In this document: positions 35,209 through 42,181 of the stretch, one piece after another
Layout: each line of letters begins with the position of its first letter
Numbering within the stretch: position 1 is the first letter of the stretch
Assembly: GCF_026410085.1 (NCBI RefSeq)
Contig: NZ_CP112866.1
Location: 1,178,001-1,242,000, forward strand
Reading direction: 5' to 3'
DNA: 64,000 nucleotides
DNA from: Pseudomonas quebecensis
Lineage (GTDB): Bacteria; Pseudomonadota; Gammaproteobacteria; Pseudomonadales; Pseudomonadaceae
Notes under the pieces: generated by a model
What the model saw: the letters and a program-made list of their open reading frames with translations, nothing else
What the model was told of the DNA's origin: nothing
Databases searched by the model: none
Program-made: the position numbers and the translations under genes

Positions 35209-36403
35209 AGCAACACGCCGCCCAACTTGCCAGAACCCAGCCTGTAAAAAGCGTTTCACCACTTCTGTAGCATCTGCAAAGTATTGTTCTGCCAAGTGCG
35301 GTGACGCTAAACGCAACAGCCGTAAGAGGGTTGACCCGCTAGATAAGGCTGCTAAGTCTGCTTTCTTCATGTATCTGGCTAACGAGTGTATTCGTGCTGG
35401 TACAATCGAAATCCTCAGAGGCCATACAGTTGAATCCTTGTGCGAACTCCACAGTCTTTACGTTGCTAACATGAAGTGGAACGGGTTTGGCGATTCCAGT
35501 GCTTACGAACTAAGCCACATCGCACCCGTAAAAGGGCATGACTGCATCGGCGTGTTGTACGCCGAAAATCTCGTATCTGCTCCCAAAAGTCTGAATCGCG
35601 CGCACGGCACCAGACATTACGGACATGGTAAGGCAATCCATCGACTAACCCTCAATCATAAGCTCAACGTAGATAAGCGTTGGAACAGTGTTTCTGAAGT
35701 GCGTCAGATGGTGATTAGCTACCTTGGGCGAGAACTGGTGTGCTCCGTGATTAAGGCTTGCAAGATCAAGCCGACACAACGTCACCAAGTGACAGAATGG
35801 ATTCTCGCTCATTACGACCCATCGAACCCAACTCATACAGCCGCGCTTCCCGATCTGGATCAGGTGCATAACCTCAAGGCCAGAGAGCTGGCCCACGTTA
35901 AAGCAGCCATGCTAGACGAAGAGGCTGGCGTTTACATCTCCACCCCACCAACACATCCAGCCATCGTGCTGCGCGACGAACTCACCAGATTGAGCGCCTA
36001 CCGTCCTGAGCTTGAGGTCTACGCATACGCACTGGACGATGCTCTGGCTACCCAAGGTGACGATTACAGTCTGTTTTCCAAGCACCACGAAAAGATGTTG
36101 TTCGACGTGTTGCATGGAAAGTCGATTGCCGTGATGGCTGACACGCTGGAAATGATTGTTGGCGAGAACACTGCCCACAGCTTCATCACCTACAGCGGCA
36201 AAGCTGCCCGATACAACGTCAAAGCTCTGGACTACTTCGACCTACCTGTCCACTCGGGTGCAAGGCTCCACAAGACGTCTCTGGCAGCTTTCAAAGTTTC
36301 GATTAGTGTCCGTGGTGCGCGTGAAGTTGAGCAAAGCTTCAGCTTCCCATTGCACGAAGTGGTGCTCGATCCTTGGGGAAACGAAGTGGTGGCTCCTTTC
36401 TGA
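35186..36403 (+). CDS. Zinc-ribbon protein with HNH-like motif (element)
   Basis: 405-aa product. An N-terminal zinc ribbon (C15-x4-C20, C34-x3-C38 in KYCSAKC) is followed by a basic stretch. Residues 108-141 read ELSHIAPVKG...YAENLVSAPKSLNRAHG, with E108, H111, N128, N137 and H140 spaced as in HNH/His-Me-finger nucleases. The remaining 260 residues are unassigned. AAGGAGC precedes the ATG. HNH proteins assist terminase in many tailed phages, so a role in DNA processing or packaging is possible but unproved; homing or defence are alternatives. A strong terminator follows. Confidence 0.65.
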   Translation: MTKATSSKATRRPTCQNPACKKRFTTSVASAKYCSAKCGDAKRNSRKRVDPLDKAAKSAFFMYLANECIRAGTIEILRGHTVESLCELHSLYVANMKWNGFGDSSAYELSHIAPVKGHDCIGVLYAENLVSAPKSLNRAHGTRHYGHGKAIHRLTLNHKLNVDKRWNSVSEVRQMVISYLGRELVCSVIKACKIKPTQRHQVTEWILAHYDPSNPTHTAALPDLDQVHNLKARELAHVKAAMLDEEAGVYISTPPTHPAIVLRDELTRLSAYRPELEVYAYALDDALATQGDDYSLFSKHHEKMLFDVLHGKSIAVMADTLEMIVGENTAHSFITYSGKAARYNVKALDYFDLPVHSGARLHKTSLAAFKVSISVRGAREVEQSFSFPLHEVVLDPWGNEVVAPF

Positions 36404-36420
36404 CGTCACTCGTTGTTCCT

Positions 36421-36447
36421 GGCCCGTCTCTCATGACGGGCCTTTCT
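36421..36447 (+). terminator. Terminator after the HNH-like gene
   Basis: GGCCCGTC, loop TCTCAT, GACGGGCC, then TTTCT, 17 nt after the stop codon. It closes the rightward gene block of the element. Confidence 0.9.
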
Positions 36448-36476
36448 ACGTCTTCAGGAACACTCCACGCCCCGCA

Positions 36477-36553
36477 GGTAGGAGAGATTCTACCGGGATC
36501 GAATCCGCTACAGCCCATGTAATACGGGGCTTTCAGCCGGTTTAGGCTGACGC
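36477..36553. repeat. 77-bp structured repeat, copy 1
   Basis: Aligns without gaps to 38189-38265 with 51 of 77 bases identical by hand count. Shared cores are ATTCTACCGG, TACGGGGC, AGCC and TGACGC. Potential hairpins are GGTAG/CTACC, GGAT/ATCC, AGCCC/GGGCT and CAGCC/GGCTG. Lies downstream of a terminator, in non-coding DNA. Confidence 0.7.
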
Positions 36554-37266
36554 ACAATCACTCGAAAGAAGTGTCGTCGATAGCCTGAAGCTATCGAAAG
36601 TGCTTGACAAGAAGGGTGGGTTAATTGACACTGCGTGTCCTCACGCGGTGTATGCTCCAACTGGAATTGCACCTGCGGAGCATCGATCCTCGCACCACCG
36701 CTGTTCTTCCTGACACCCCGCCCATACATACCAACGTCACTACGAAACCAAGCTTCTGCTCTTGATCTTGCTTCTGTCCGTTAGGACACGTGTTATCCCT
36801 CTCAGAACGTCCGTTCTGGATAGCACCCCCTGTCGGTTACGACAGACTAATGTTCTCTCGTGATGTATTTTTATATAAATAAAACATCAATAATACACCA
36901 GTAAAACTACGTTTTGATTATATTTACCCTCAAAACGATCAGCTTTCAGTGTCTCCCTCCCGGACCTCGGTCCAAGTAACTCCCCACCTTCAAGTTTGCC
37001 CACACCCCAAGCGGGCTAAGGCTCACAGCCAAGTGTGAACAATCTTGTATTGCAGAAGCACCAAGTTGTCGTGCGTAGCACATGGCTGGTTCTACTTGAC
37101 TTTTCGCTTTCTCTCTCGCGGCGGCGGCAAAATTTCGCACTTTGGAGGGGCGGTACATCATCCGCAAGGATTTACAATCACATCCTTGTGGAAATAGCAA
37201 GTATTTTATCTTGTTTTTTCGTTTTTCTTCTGTCATGGTTTCTCCACACCCAACAGGAGCGCCCCC
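36554..37266. other. Long non-coding stretch with hairpin cluster and A+T-rich block
   Basis: Hairpins GATAGC/GCTATC (36580-36596), ATGCTCC/GGAGCAT (about 36646-36684), and three in a row between 36776 and 36860: GTCC-GTTA-GGAC, AGAAC-GTCC-GTTCT and CTGTCG-GTTA-CGACAG. Then an A+T-rich block (36862-36930) with inverted repeats GATGT/ACATC, GTATT/AATAC and GTTTTGA/TCAAAAC. Such layouts occur at replication or transfer origins, but no direct iterons were found. Reading frames here look accidental. Confidence 0.45.
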
Positions 37267-37506
37267 ATGACAGACTTCAATGAAACCAATATGCACGCAG
37301 CACTGACCCCTATTGCTAATGGAACCATGACCCAGTGCAAGGAAAGGATTAATCAAAGCGGGCTTTATCGCGCCCTCTATGATCATCGGTACATCACGGG
37401 AGCGGCTTCCGAGTCTCTGAACTTCCTTACCATTGACGATGTGTCGCTGACTCTCTTGGGGTACACGTTCTTGGACTCTTTTACAGCGGCCTGCCGTGTG
37501 CAATAG
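37267..37506 (+). CDS. Small unknown protein (element)
   Basis: 79-aa product starting MTDFNETNMHAALTPIANGT. The ATG is 7 nt after AGGAG (37255-37259), a good site. It has no signal peptide or known motif; sequence includes DHRYITGAASESLNF. It sits between the A+T-rich region and the serine recombinase site. Function unknown. Confidence 0.6.
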   Translation: MTDFNETNMHAALTPIANGTMTQCKERINQSGLYRALYDHRYITGAASESLNFLTIDDVSLTLLGYTFLDSFTAACRVQ

Positions 37507-37519
37507 GGCAGGGTCTAGG

Positions 37520-37602
37520 GCACACGCTCCGTGCATACGCCAGAACTAGCAGAAGCGTGTGCATTAGGGTTGATTCTGGTAGTGCATACAGATAAGATGC
37601 AC
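37520..37602. promoter_or_regulatory. Candidate recombination (res-like) site of the serine recombinase
   Basis: Repeated and inverted copies of GTGCAT/GCACAC: GCACACGC (37520-37527) inverted to GCGTGTGC (37555-37562), GTGCATAC at 37531 and 37582, and GTGCAT / ATGCAC (37582-37602) as an inverted pair. It lies directly upstream of the recombinase gene, where Tn3-type resolvases have their binding sites. It may also autoregulate the gene. Confidence 0.5.
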
Positions 37603-37636
37603 ACATCTAGAGTCATAAGCACACGGGATGCCTGAC

Positions 37637-38182
37637 ATGACCAACATCGCCTACATTCGAGTTTCGACAATTGACCAGAACACTGACCGTCAACTTGATG
37701 GAATGACGTTCGACAAAACATTCACTGACAAGCTGTCTGGTGCGACTACTGATCGTCCTCAACTGCTCGCCATGATCGATTGGGCACGTGCTGGTGATGT
37801 TGTTCACGTGCATTCGATTGACCGTCTGGCTCGCTCCATGTCCGACCTGCTCAAGATCGTTGCTGACATCAACGCCAAGGGTGCACACGTCAAGTTTCAC
37901 AAAGAGAGCCTGACATTCACCGGCGACGACTCGCCCATGCAGAAACTCATGCTGAACATGATGGGCAGCTTCGCCCAGTTCGAACGTGAAGTGATGAAGG
38001 AGCGTCAAAGGGAAGGTATCGCCAAGGCTAAACAGAAGGGTGTCTACAAAGGTCGAGTGAAGTCAGTTGATGATGCTGCGATCCTGGCCCTGCTGGCTTC
38101 TGGCAAGTCTGTACGTGCTGTCGCTGCTGAACTGGATATCAACCCGTCCACTGTGCAACGTGCAAAGAAGAATGCCGCATAA
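37637..38182 (+). CDS. Serine recombinase, resolvase/invertase family
   Basis: Small serine site-specific recombinase (181 aa from ATG 37637; an in-frame ATG at 37628 is also possible). The catalytic Ser is in IAYIRVSTIDQNTDRQ, with the motif VHSIDRLARSMSDL, the E helix QKLMLNMMGSFAQFEREVMK and a C-terminal helix-turn-helix (SVRAVAAELDINPSTVQRAK). It could resolve dimers, invert DNA or act with the tyrosine integrase. No invertible segment was identified. Confidence 0.9.
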   Translation: MTNIAYIRVSTIDQNTDRQLDGMTFDKTFTDKLSGATTDRPQLLAMIDWARAGDVVHVHSIDRLARSMSDLLKIVADINAKGAHVKFHKESLTFTGDDSPMQKLMLNMMGSFAQFEREVMKERQREGIAKAKQKGVYKGRVKSVDDAAILALLASGKSVRAVAAELDINPSTVQRAKKNAA

Positions 38183-38188
38183 CGGGCC

Positions 38189-38265
38189 AGTAGTAGACAT
38201 TCTACCGGAATGGATTCGCCCCTAAGCCACGGTTTACGGGGCCTGTAGCCACTTTTAAGTGACGC
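38189..38265. repeat. 77-bp structured repeat, copy 2
   Basis: Second copy of the element at 36477-36553, same length with no gaps. It begins 7 nt after the recombinase stop. Potential hairpins are AGTAG/CTAC, GAAT/ATTC, GCCCC/GGGGC and CACTT/AAGTG. Several stems differ in sequence from copy 1 but keep pairing. Confidence 0.7.
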
Positions 38266-38458
38266 GATCCCGCCTGCACCACCCCTGGCAAACACCTTCC
38301 ATACGCGTCCACAGCAGCCAGAATAGGCATGAGTGCAGCTAGACCTCGCTGACGATGGTGTCAATTATTTTGAGAAAGCTCAGCTTTCAAAACAGGGTGG
38401 CCGTGTTCGCATTGAGTAGCTCAGGTGATAACCCCGGTTTCGGGATGTCTCGCCCCCA
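38266..38458. other. Non-coding stretch between structured repeat and Rap1a cassette
   Basis: No gene seen. It contains hairpins GAAAGC-TCA-GCTTTC (38374-38388) and CCCGG/CGGG (about 38433-38443), which may act as terminators for convergent transcripts from the recombinase and Rap1a-type genes. Confidence 0.4.
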
Positions 38459-38543
38459 TTATTTTTCCCTGAGCTGAATCGAAGAATGCCTTCAAGTGCA
38501 TGGCTCTCGCGGCGCGGGATTTGGGATTTCGCCTGAAGAATGC
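38459..38543. repeat. Cassette-flanking direct repeat A
   Basis: Starts with TTATTTTTCCCT and ends TTTCGCCTGAAGAATGC. It aligns with 38975-39057 (TTATTTTTCCCT ... TTTCGTCTGGAAAATGC) with shared GTGCA, CTCTC and GGCG blocks between. Lies just past the stop of the Rap1a-type gene. Confidence 0.65.
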
Positions 38544-38547
38544 GATG

Positions 38548-38925
38548 TCACTTGCAGGGGTAAGCATCTTGGATGGCAAACATCGCTAAAGTAGCGTCAT
38601 CTGTGTCTTTGAGTTCGGTAGTCCTTAAGTAATCGACTACTATTTGTACAGCCTCGCCTACCGTCACAGGTCTTTCAGGAAAGCAGGTTTTAAACTCGCT
38701 CGAAAGGTGGCTATTCAAGCTCTGCATTGTTTTTAGAACCCCCTCAACGAGCCCTACGCACATCCCTTCAGCGACAGATGGCCCGCCCTTGATTTGGTCG
38801 CCAGTCACATAAGGAAGTACACCCTGGCACTGCGCAAGCAAAGCATTCCCGCCAGTGAAGTCAGCGACGACCGACCCGCTACACAACATCCCAACCATTG
38901 CCACCGTCATTAACAGTGCTTTCAT
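38548..38925 (-). CDS. Rap1a/Tai-family immunity-like secreted protein
   Basis: 125-aa product with a signal peptide (MKALLMTVAMVGMLCSGSVVA) and a Rap1a/Tai fold signature: GGNALLAQCQGVLPY, EGMCVGLVEGVLKTM, FKTCFPERPVTVGEAVQIVV, VDYLRTTE and a terminal AIQDAYPCK. Four conserved-type Cys are present. Members of this family neutralise type VI amidase toxins in the periplasm. No cognate toxin is nearby, so it may be an orphan immunity or a general anti-toxin cargo. ATG 38925 is used (AAGG 9 nt upstream); ATG 38934 is possible. Confidence 0.75.
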   Translation of the reverse strand: MKALLMTVAMVGMLCSGSVVADFTGGNALLAQCQGVLPYVTGDQIKGGPSVAEGMCVGLVEGVLKTMQSLNSHLSSEFKTCFPERPVTVGEAVQIVVDYLRTTELKDTDDATLAMFAIQDAYPCK

Positions 38926-38974
38926 ACTGCGCATCCTTGACAAGCTGTTGTTCAGACCGGCCACAGCTCGGCCG

Positions 38975-39057
38975 TTATTTTTCCCTACCTGATTTGAGTC
39001 TTGTCGAAAGGTGCAAACTCTCTCTGGGCGGCGGCTGGAGTTTCGTCTGGAAAATGC
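38975..39057. repeat. Cassette-flanking direct repeat B
   Basis: Imperfect direct copy of 38459-38543, located in the upstream region of the Rap1a-type gene. The repeat-to-repeat distance (516 bp) equals one gene cassette. Confidence 0.65.
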
Positions 39058-39136
39058 CTTTGCCATCTGCCTATCAGACAATTGCTGCACCCGAACGGTA
39101 ATGGCAAGATGATACCTTCTGATCAAGGAAGAAAAA

Positions 39137-39817
39137 ATGGCACTTATCGCGTGTTACGAATGCTCGAAGGAAATCAGTGACACCGCCCAGTCGTGTCCGG
39201 GTTGCGGCGCTCCTGTAAAATCGACCATCAATACAGTCGATCCAAGACCGTACCAACCAGCACACCGTATGGTTAGCCTCCAGCTCTTTCTTGGAATGGT
39301 TGTATTCGCCCCAGTCTGTGTATGGTTCCTGCTTCGCAAGGGATACTCAACTCAATCCCGTGTGATCGGATTTGGATGGCTTGTTGTCTACCTATTCCTG
39401 GGGCCGCTGAGCAGTCACACGCCAGACTCCACACGAACGACATCAACGGCGAGTAGCGCCTATTCAACCTCCCGCCCCGTGGAGCAGTATCCTGAAAGCA
39501 CTGCAACATACGCGCAGGTGAATGCTGATATCGGATGCAAAAGCACTTACAGCGACCAGAAAAAAGACGACATTTTCAAAGCTAAGTACAAAGATCACTG
39601 GATGACATGGGGCGGCGAAATCGTCCTGCTAGAATCCGATGAGGCTTCATTGAACGTCGACCACGTAGGAACTCAAGACCTCAAGGTCGATTTCGCGGAC
39701 AAGACTGCTGGGTACAATCTTTCAAAGGGCAGCGAGCTGAAAGTCAGATTCTTGATGAAGAGTGCAGGGGGTTGCTTCCTGCCCTTTAGTGGCGAAAAGG
39801 CCACAGTAGTTCGATAG
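39137..39817 (+). CDS. Zinc-ribbon membrane protein with C-terminal OB-like domain (element)
   Basis: 226-aa product. A rubredoxin-like zinc ribbon at the N-terminus (ACYECSKEISDTAQSCPGCG) is followed by two membrane helices (about residues 46-66 and 75-95), a Ser/Thr-rich linker (TSTASSAYSTSRPVEQYPES) and a C-terminal soluble domain (ADIGCKSTYSDQKKDDIFKA ... LKVRFLMKSAGGCFLPF) that looks like a beta-barrel OB-type fold. Similar proteins occur widely as accessory genes. Role unknown; membrane-linked defence or exclusion is possible. Confidence 0.7.
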   Translation: MALIACYECSKEISDTAQSCPGCGAPVKSTINTVDPRPYQPAHRMVSLQLFLGMVVFAPVCVWFLLRKGYSTQSRVIGFGWLVVYLFLGPLSSHTPDSTRTTSTASSAYSTSRPVEQYPESTATYAQVNADIGCKSTYSDQKKDDIFKAKYKDHWMTWGGEIVLLESDEASLNVDHVGTQDLKVDFADKTAGYNLSKGSELKVRFLMKSAGGCFLPFSGEKATVVR

Positions 39818-39905
39818 CACCGCGTTCATGCTCACAACCCAGACGCTTCCTCATTCTTCTGGGTTGTCGAGTTCGGTAGCGCTGGTATGATTTGAACCTC
39901 TTGAG

Positions 39906-41396
39906 TCATTTGGTGTGCATATTGAGTGCAGGTAGTTTGGTTATTGCCGCAAGCTTCTGTTTTGTGCTCGCGCCCTTTGAATAAACATCGTGCGTCACGG
40001 ACCCAGTTTCGTGCCCAACCAGTTCCTTCGCCAAAGCATCTGGCACATCAGCCCTGATCAGTTCTGTCACCACCGTGTGCCTAAAGCTGTGGAAGACATG
40101 GAGCCTACTGAAGCCTGCCGCCGTGCGTAGCCTGCCAAACGCTTTGGAGATTGCGTGTGACCGCTTGCCATACTTATCGGCTGACTCTGCTGGAATCAGA
40201 AATGTGTCTGTACTGTCCTTGACCAGACGGTCAACCGTTGACAACAGGCTTGGATGAATCGGCACCACACGCTTACTCGCCTTGCTCTTGCTCCTTGGGA
40301 AGTCAAAGCACTGAACACCATCAATAGTGATCACGCTGTCTTTAGTCAGCCTGCATAGCTCTTCAATCCTGGCCCCCGTGTACCAGCCCAACGCGATAAG
40401 GTCGGCAAGCGGTTGATCATCGTTATCCAACGCCGCACGTTGCAGCTTCAGGGTGTCAGCCTTCGTATATATTTCCCTGTCCTTGCCTGCTGTCTCCGCA
40501 CCTCCACCTTGCGGCAGTTCGTGACCAACAAACGGATTCACCTTGTCTTTAAACTGGTCACGCCACCCGGCGTCATACTTCATTGCCCACTTCCAAAACG
40601 CAGTGCCAGCCATCAAATACTGACTCAGTGTCGCAGGTGCCCGGTCTAGGGATTTCAGCCAAACGTCTACGGTGTCAAAGGTCAGAGGCAGGCCGTCTTT
40701 CTTCAGAAACTCCGACAGGCGCTCCATCTTCCCGACCTGTTGATCGATATGTTTCGGAGCACCACCACGACTCTCCCTAAACTCCTTGAACGTCTTCAGG
40801 CGTGCTGTGGTGATCGGCGATCTGACCTTGTGAGAAGTAGGGTCAGCTAAAATGACTTGCATCTCTTCCGCCTCTGACGACGAAAAGTCGTTAGCGTGGG
40901 CAGTCAACCCTCCCCACGTTTCGAGCAGCATTTTATGTACCAGATCATGAATCGCAATCTCGCCCTCCAAGCCGTGCTTGGCATACACAGCGTCTGCTTC
41001 AGCTCGTCGCCGTCTTCCGTCCTCCGTGTCACTGAATACGAATTGCCGCAGCTCTTCTAAGTGAGCCGGATCGATATCGAGATTCGTGGGTTTAGTTTCA
41101 CCAAGGGCTGTGTCGATCTTGAGTTGGCGGGTGATCTGGCTGAAGTCTTGGGCGTCCTGAGCTATTCGCTCTTTCCAAGAATCACCACGATTGGTGCGCT
41201 TATCCCGTGCTGCCTGAAACTGAGCTTTCCACTTAGTGAGGACCGGAAGACGTGCGTCCATCGCTTCCTTACGCAGTCCAGTCTTCAACGACTGAATCAG
41301 CACCTTGCAGCCAATGGCTTTCTGTACATCAGCAGGTACAGCCAGCCTGACGTACCAAGTGGATTCGCCTTTCTTCTGGATTAAATTGTCTGCCAT
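39906..41396 (-). CDS. Tyrosine-type integrase of the island
   Basis: Site-specific recombinase (496 aa) that would integrate and excise the element at tRNA-Ser. The N-terminal arm-binding domain begins MADNLIQKKGESTWYVRLAV, a core-binding SAM-like domain lies near the middle, and the catalytic domain has Arg in TGARIEELCRL, HSFRH (His-x2-Arg), LVGHE and the Tyr nucleophile in HDVYSKG. The ATG at 41396 was chosen; a TTG at 41426 is in frame. The promoter region overlaps the right arm sites, so integrase binding may repress its own gene. Confidence 0.95.
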   Translation of the reverse strand: MADNLIQKKGESTWYVRLAVPADVQKAIGCKVLIQSLKTGLRKEAMDARLPVLTKWKAQFQAARDKRTNRGDSWKERIAQDAQDFSQITRQLKIDTALGETKPTNLDIDPAHLEELRQFVFSDTEDGRRRRAEADAVYAKHGLEGEIAIHDLVHKMLLETWGGLTAHANDFSSSEAEEMQVILADPTSHKVRSPITTARLKTFKEFRESRGGAPKHIDQQVGKMERLSEFLKKDGLPLTFDTVDVWLKSLDRAPATLSQYLMAGTAFWKWAMKYDAGWRDQFKDKVNPFVGHELPQGGGAETAGKDREIYTKADTLKLQRAALDNDDQPLADLIALGWYTGARIEELCRLTKDSVITIDGVQCFDFPRSKSKASKRVVPIHPSLLSTVDRLVKDSTDTFLIPAESADKYGKRSHAISKAFGRLRTAAGFSRLHVFHSFRHTVVTELIRADVPDALAKELVGHETGSVTHDVYSKGASTKQKLAAITKLPALNMHTK

Positions 41397-41430
41397 TGAA
41401 GCGCCATAGAACGGGAAGTGGTACAACGGA

Positions 41431-41453
41431 TTGTACTACTCATTTGTACTACT
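41431..41453 (+). promoter_or_regulatory. Right integrase arm-type sites (two TTGTACTACT repeats)
   Basis: TTGTACTACT at 41431-41440 and 41444-41453, same 13-bp period and orientation as the left pair at 29679-29701. It lies between the integrase start and attR. Confidence 0.8.
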
Positions 41454-41508
41454 ATGCACGCTGAAGGCCCCGTAATACGCGGGGTTGTGGCCCAAACGAC
41501 CATCAAAA

Positions 41509-41530
41509 TCGAATCTCTCCTTCACCGCCA
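41509..41530 (+). other. attR (22-bp core)
   Basis: Exact copy of 29605-29626. It marks the right boundary of the element; no tRNA 5' part is attached. The GTAATAC-containing hairpin CCCCG/CGGGG lies just inside, at about 41468-41484. Confidence 0.95.
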
Positions 41531-41542
41531 CATTCTACAAAC

Positions 41543-41580
41543 ACAAACCCCTGGTTTCTTATAAAGAGCCGGGGGTTTGT
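41543..41580 (+). terminator. Displaced host terminator of the tRNA-Ser gene
   Basis: ACAAACCCC pairs with GGGGTTTGT across a 20-nt loop, 12 nt beyond attR. In the uninterrupted chromosome it would sit directly after the tRNA. The T-tract is weak. Confidence 0.6.
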
Positions 41581-41641
41581 GGTTTCTGGGGTTCGCAAAT
41601 ACAAGGCCCGGCACGGTAGGTAGTGCCCAGCCCCTGTCTCG

Positions 41642-42019
41642 TCACCGACTTTTTACAATCACCCCTCGCATATAGTCATTCAAGTCCCGCAGATCCTGAA
41701 CGCTCCATGCGTGCGCCGGCAGCTTTACACCATTTTCCTGCAAGGTCCTCGGAATCAAGTTGCCATTTGGGCGAAGGATGACTGACGCCACGATAACACC
41801 TGGGTATTCATTTAAACGTTGCTTGAAAGCCGGTGTGGTCAGGTCAGGCGTGGGCGGGGTGCTTTTTCTCGCTAAAGGGCCCGTCGCTTTGAGGTCTGGC
41901 CCGTGGCACATGGCGCATCGCTGTAAAAACAGGGATTTGCCGTTGGCAGTGTCTGCGAAGGCGAGTGATACCTGGGACAGCGACAGCATTCCCAGTGAGG
42001 CGATGACGAGCATTTTCAT
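41642..42019 (-). CDS. Secreted monohaem cytochrome c
   Basis: 125-aa protein with a signal peptide (MKMLVIASLGMLSLSQVSLA) and a class I cytochrome c domain: haem motif CAMCH in FLQRCAMCHGPDLKATG. A distal Met ligand is probably the one in DYMRGVI near the C-terminus. It is single and divergent from a diguanylate cyclase. Redox partner unknown. Confidence 0.88.
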   Translation of the reverse strand: MKMLVIASLGMLSLSQVSLAFADTANGKSLFLQRCAMCHGPDLKATGPLARKSTPPTPDLTTPAFKQRLNEYPGVIVASVILRPNGNLIPRTLQENGVKLPAHAWSVQDLRDLNDYMRGVIVKSR

Positions 42020-42181
42020 GTGGCTGCAGCCCTATTATCCAAAGCAGATCCGAATTCCATTTTCTAACCGCCCGATGGGTGCCAAGCTTGGTGTGAGAAG
42101 CCCGCATTCCTGCCGGTGTACCGGGCGATTCATACTTTAACTTGTTTGTTGTACCTCCTGCGCCTCACCCGGATTGCGTAA

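Larger units (their letters stand above)
29605..41530. mobile_element. Integrated mobile island, candidate phage satellite, in tRNA-Ser(GGA)
   Basis: About 11.9 kb flanked by 22-bp identical direct repeats of the tRNA 3' end. Integrase is at the right end pointing inward, and matched integrase arm-site pairs lie at both ends. Composition is clearly more A+T-rich than flanking DNA, and codon use differs. Genes from 30405 to 36403 run rightward with many ATGA/GTGA overlaps. Only one phage structural gene is recognisable (tape measure-like, 31574-33805). There is no capsid, portal, terminase, tail tube, lysis or conjugation gene, and no recognised replicase. Satellite is inference; a decayed prophage or mobilisable island are alternatives. 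Confidence 0.85.

Noticed and set aside
36946..37536. 196-codon minus-strand frame in the island
   Set aside because: Covers non-coding sequence and the 79-aa gene, which has a good ribosome-binding site; composition not coding-like.
36477..38265. Integron attC sites as explanation for the 77-bp repeats
   Set aside because: No R'/R'' boxes (GTTRRRY / RYYYAAC) and no integron integrase; the integrase present is of the phage/island type.
29605..41530. CRISPR array or integrative conjugative element
   Set aside because: No regularly spaced repeats, relaxase, type IV coupling or mating-pair genes were found.
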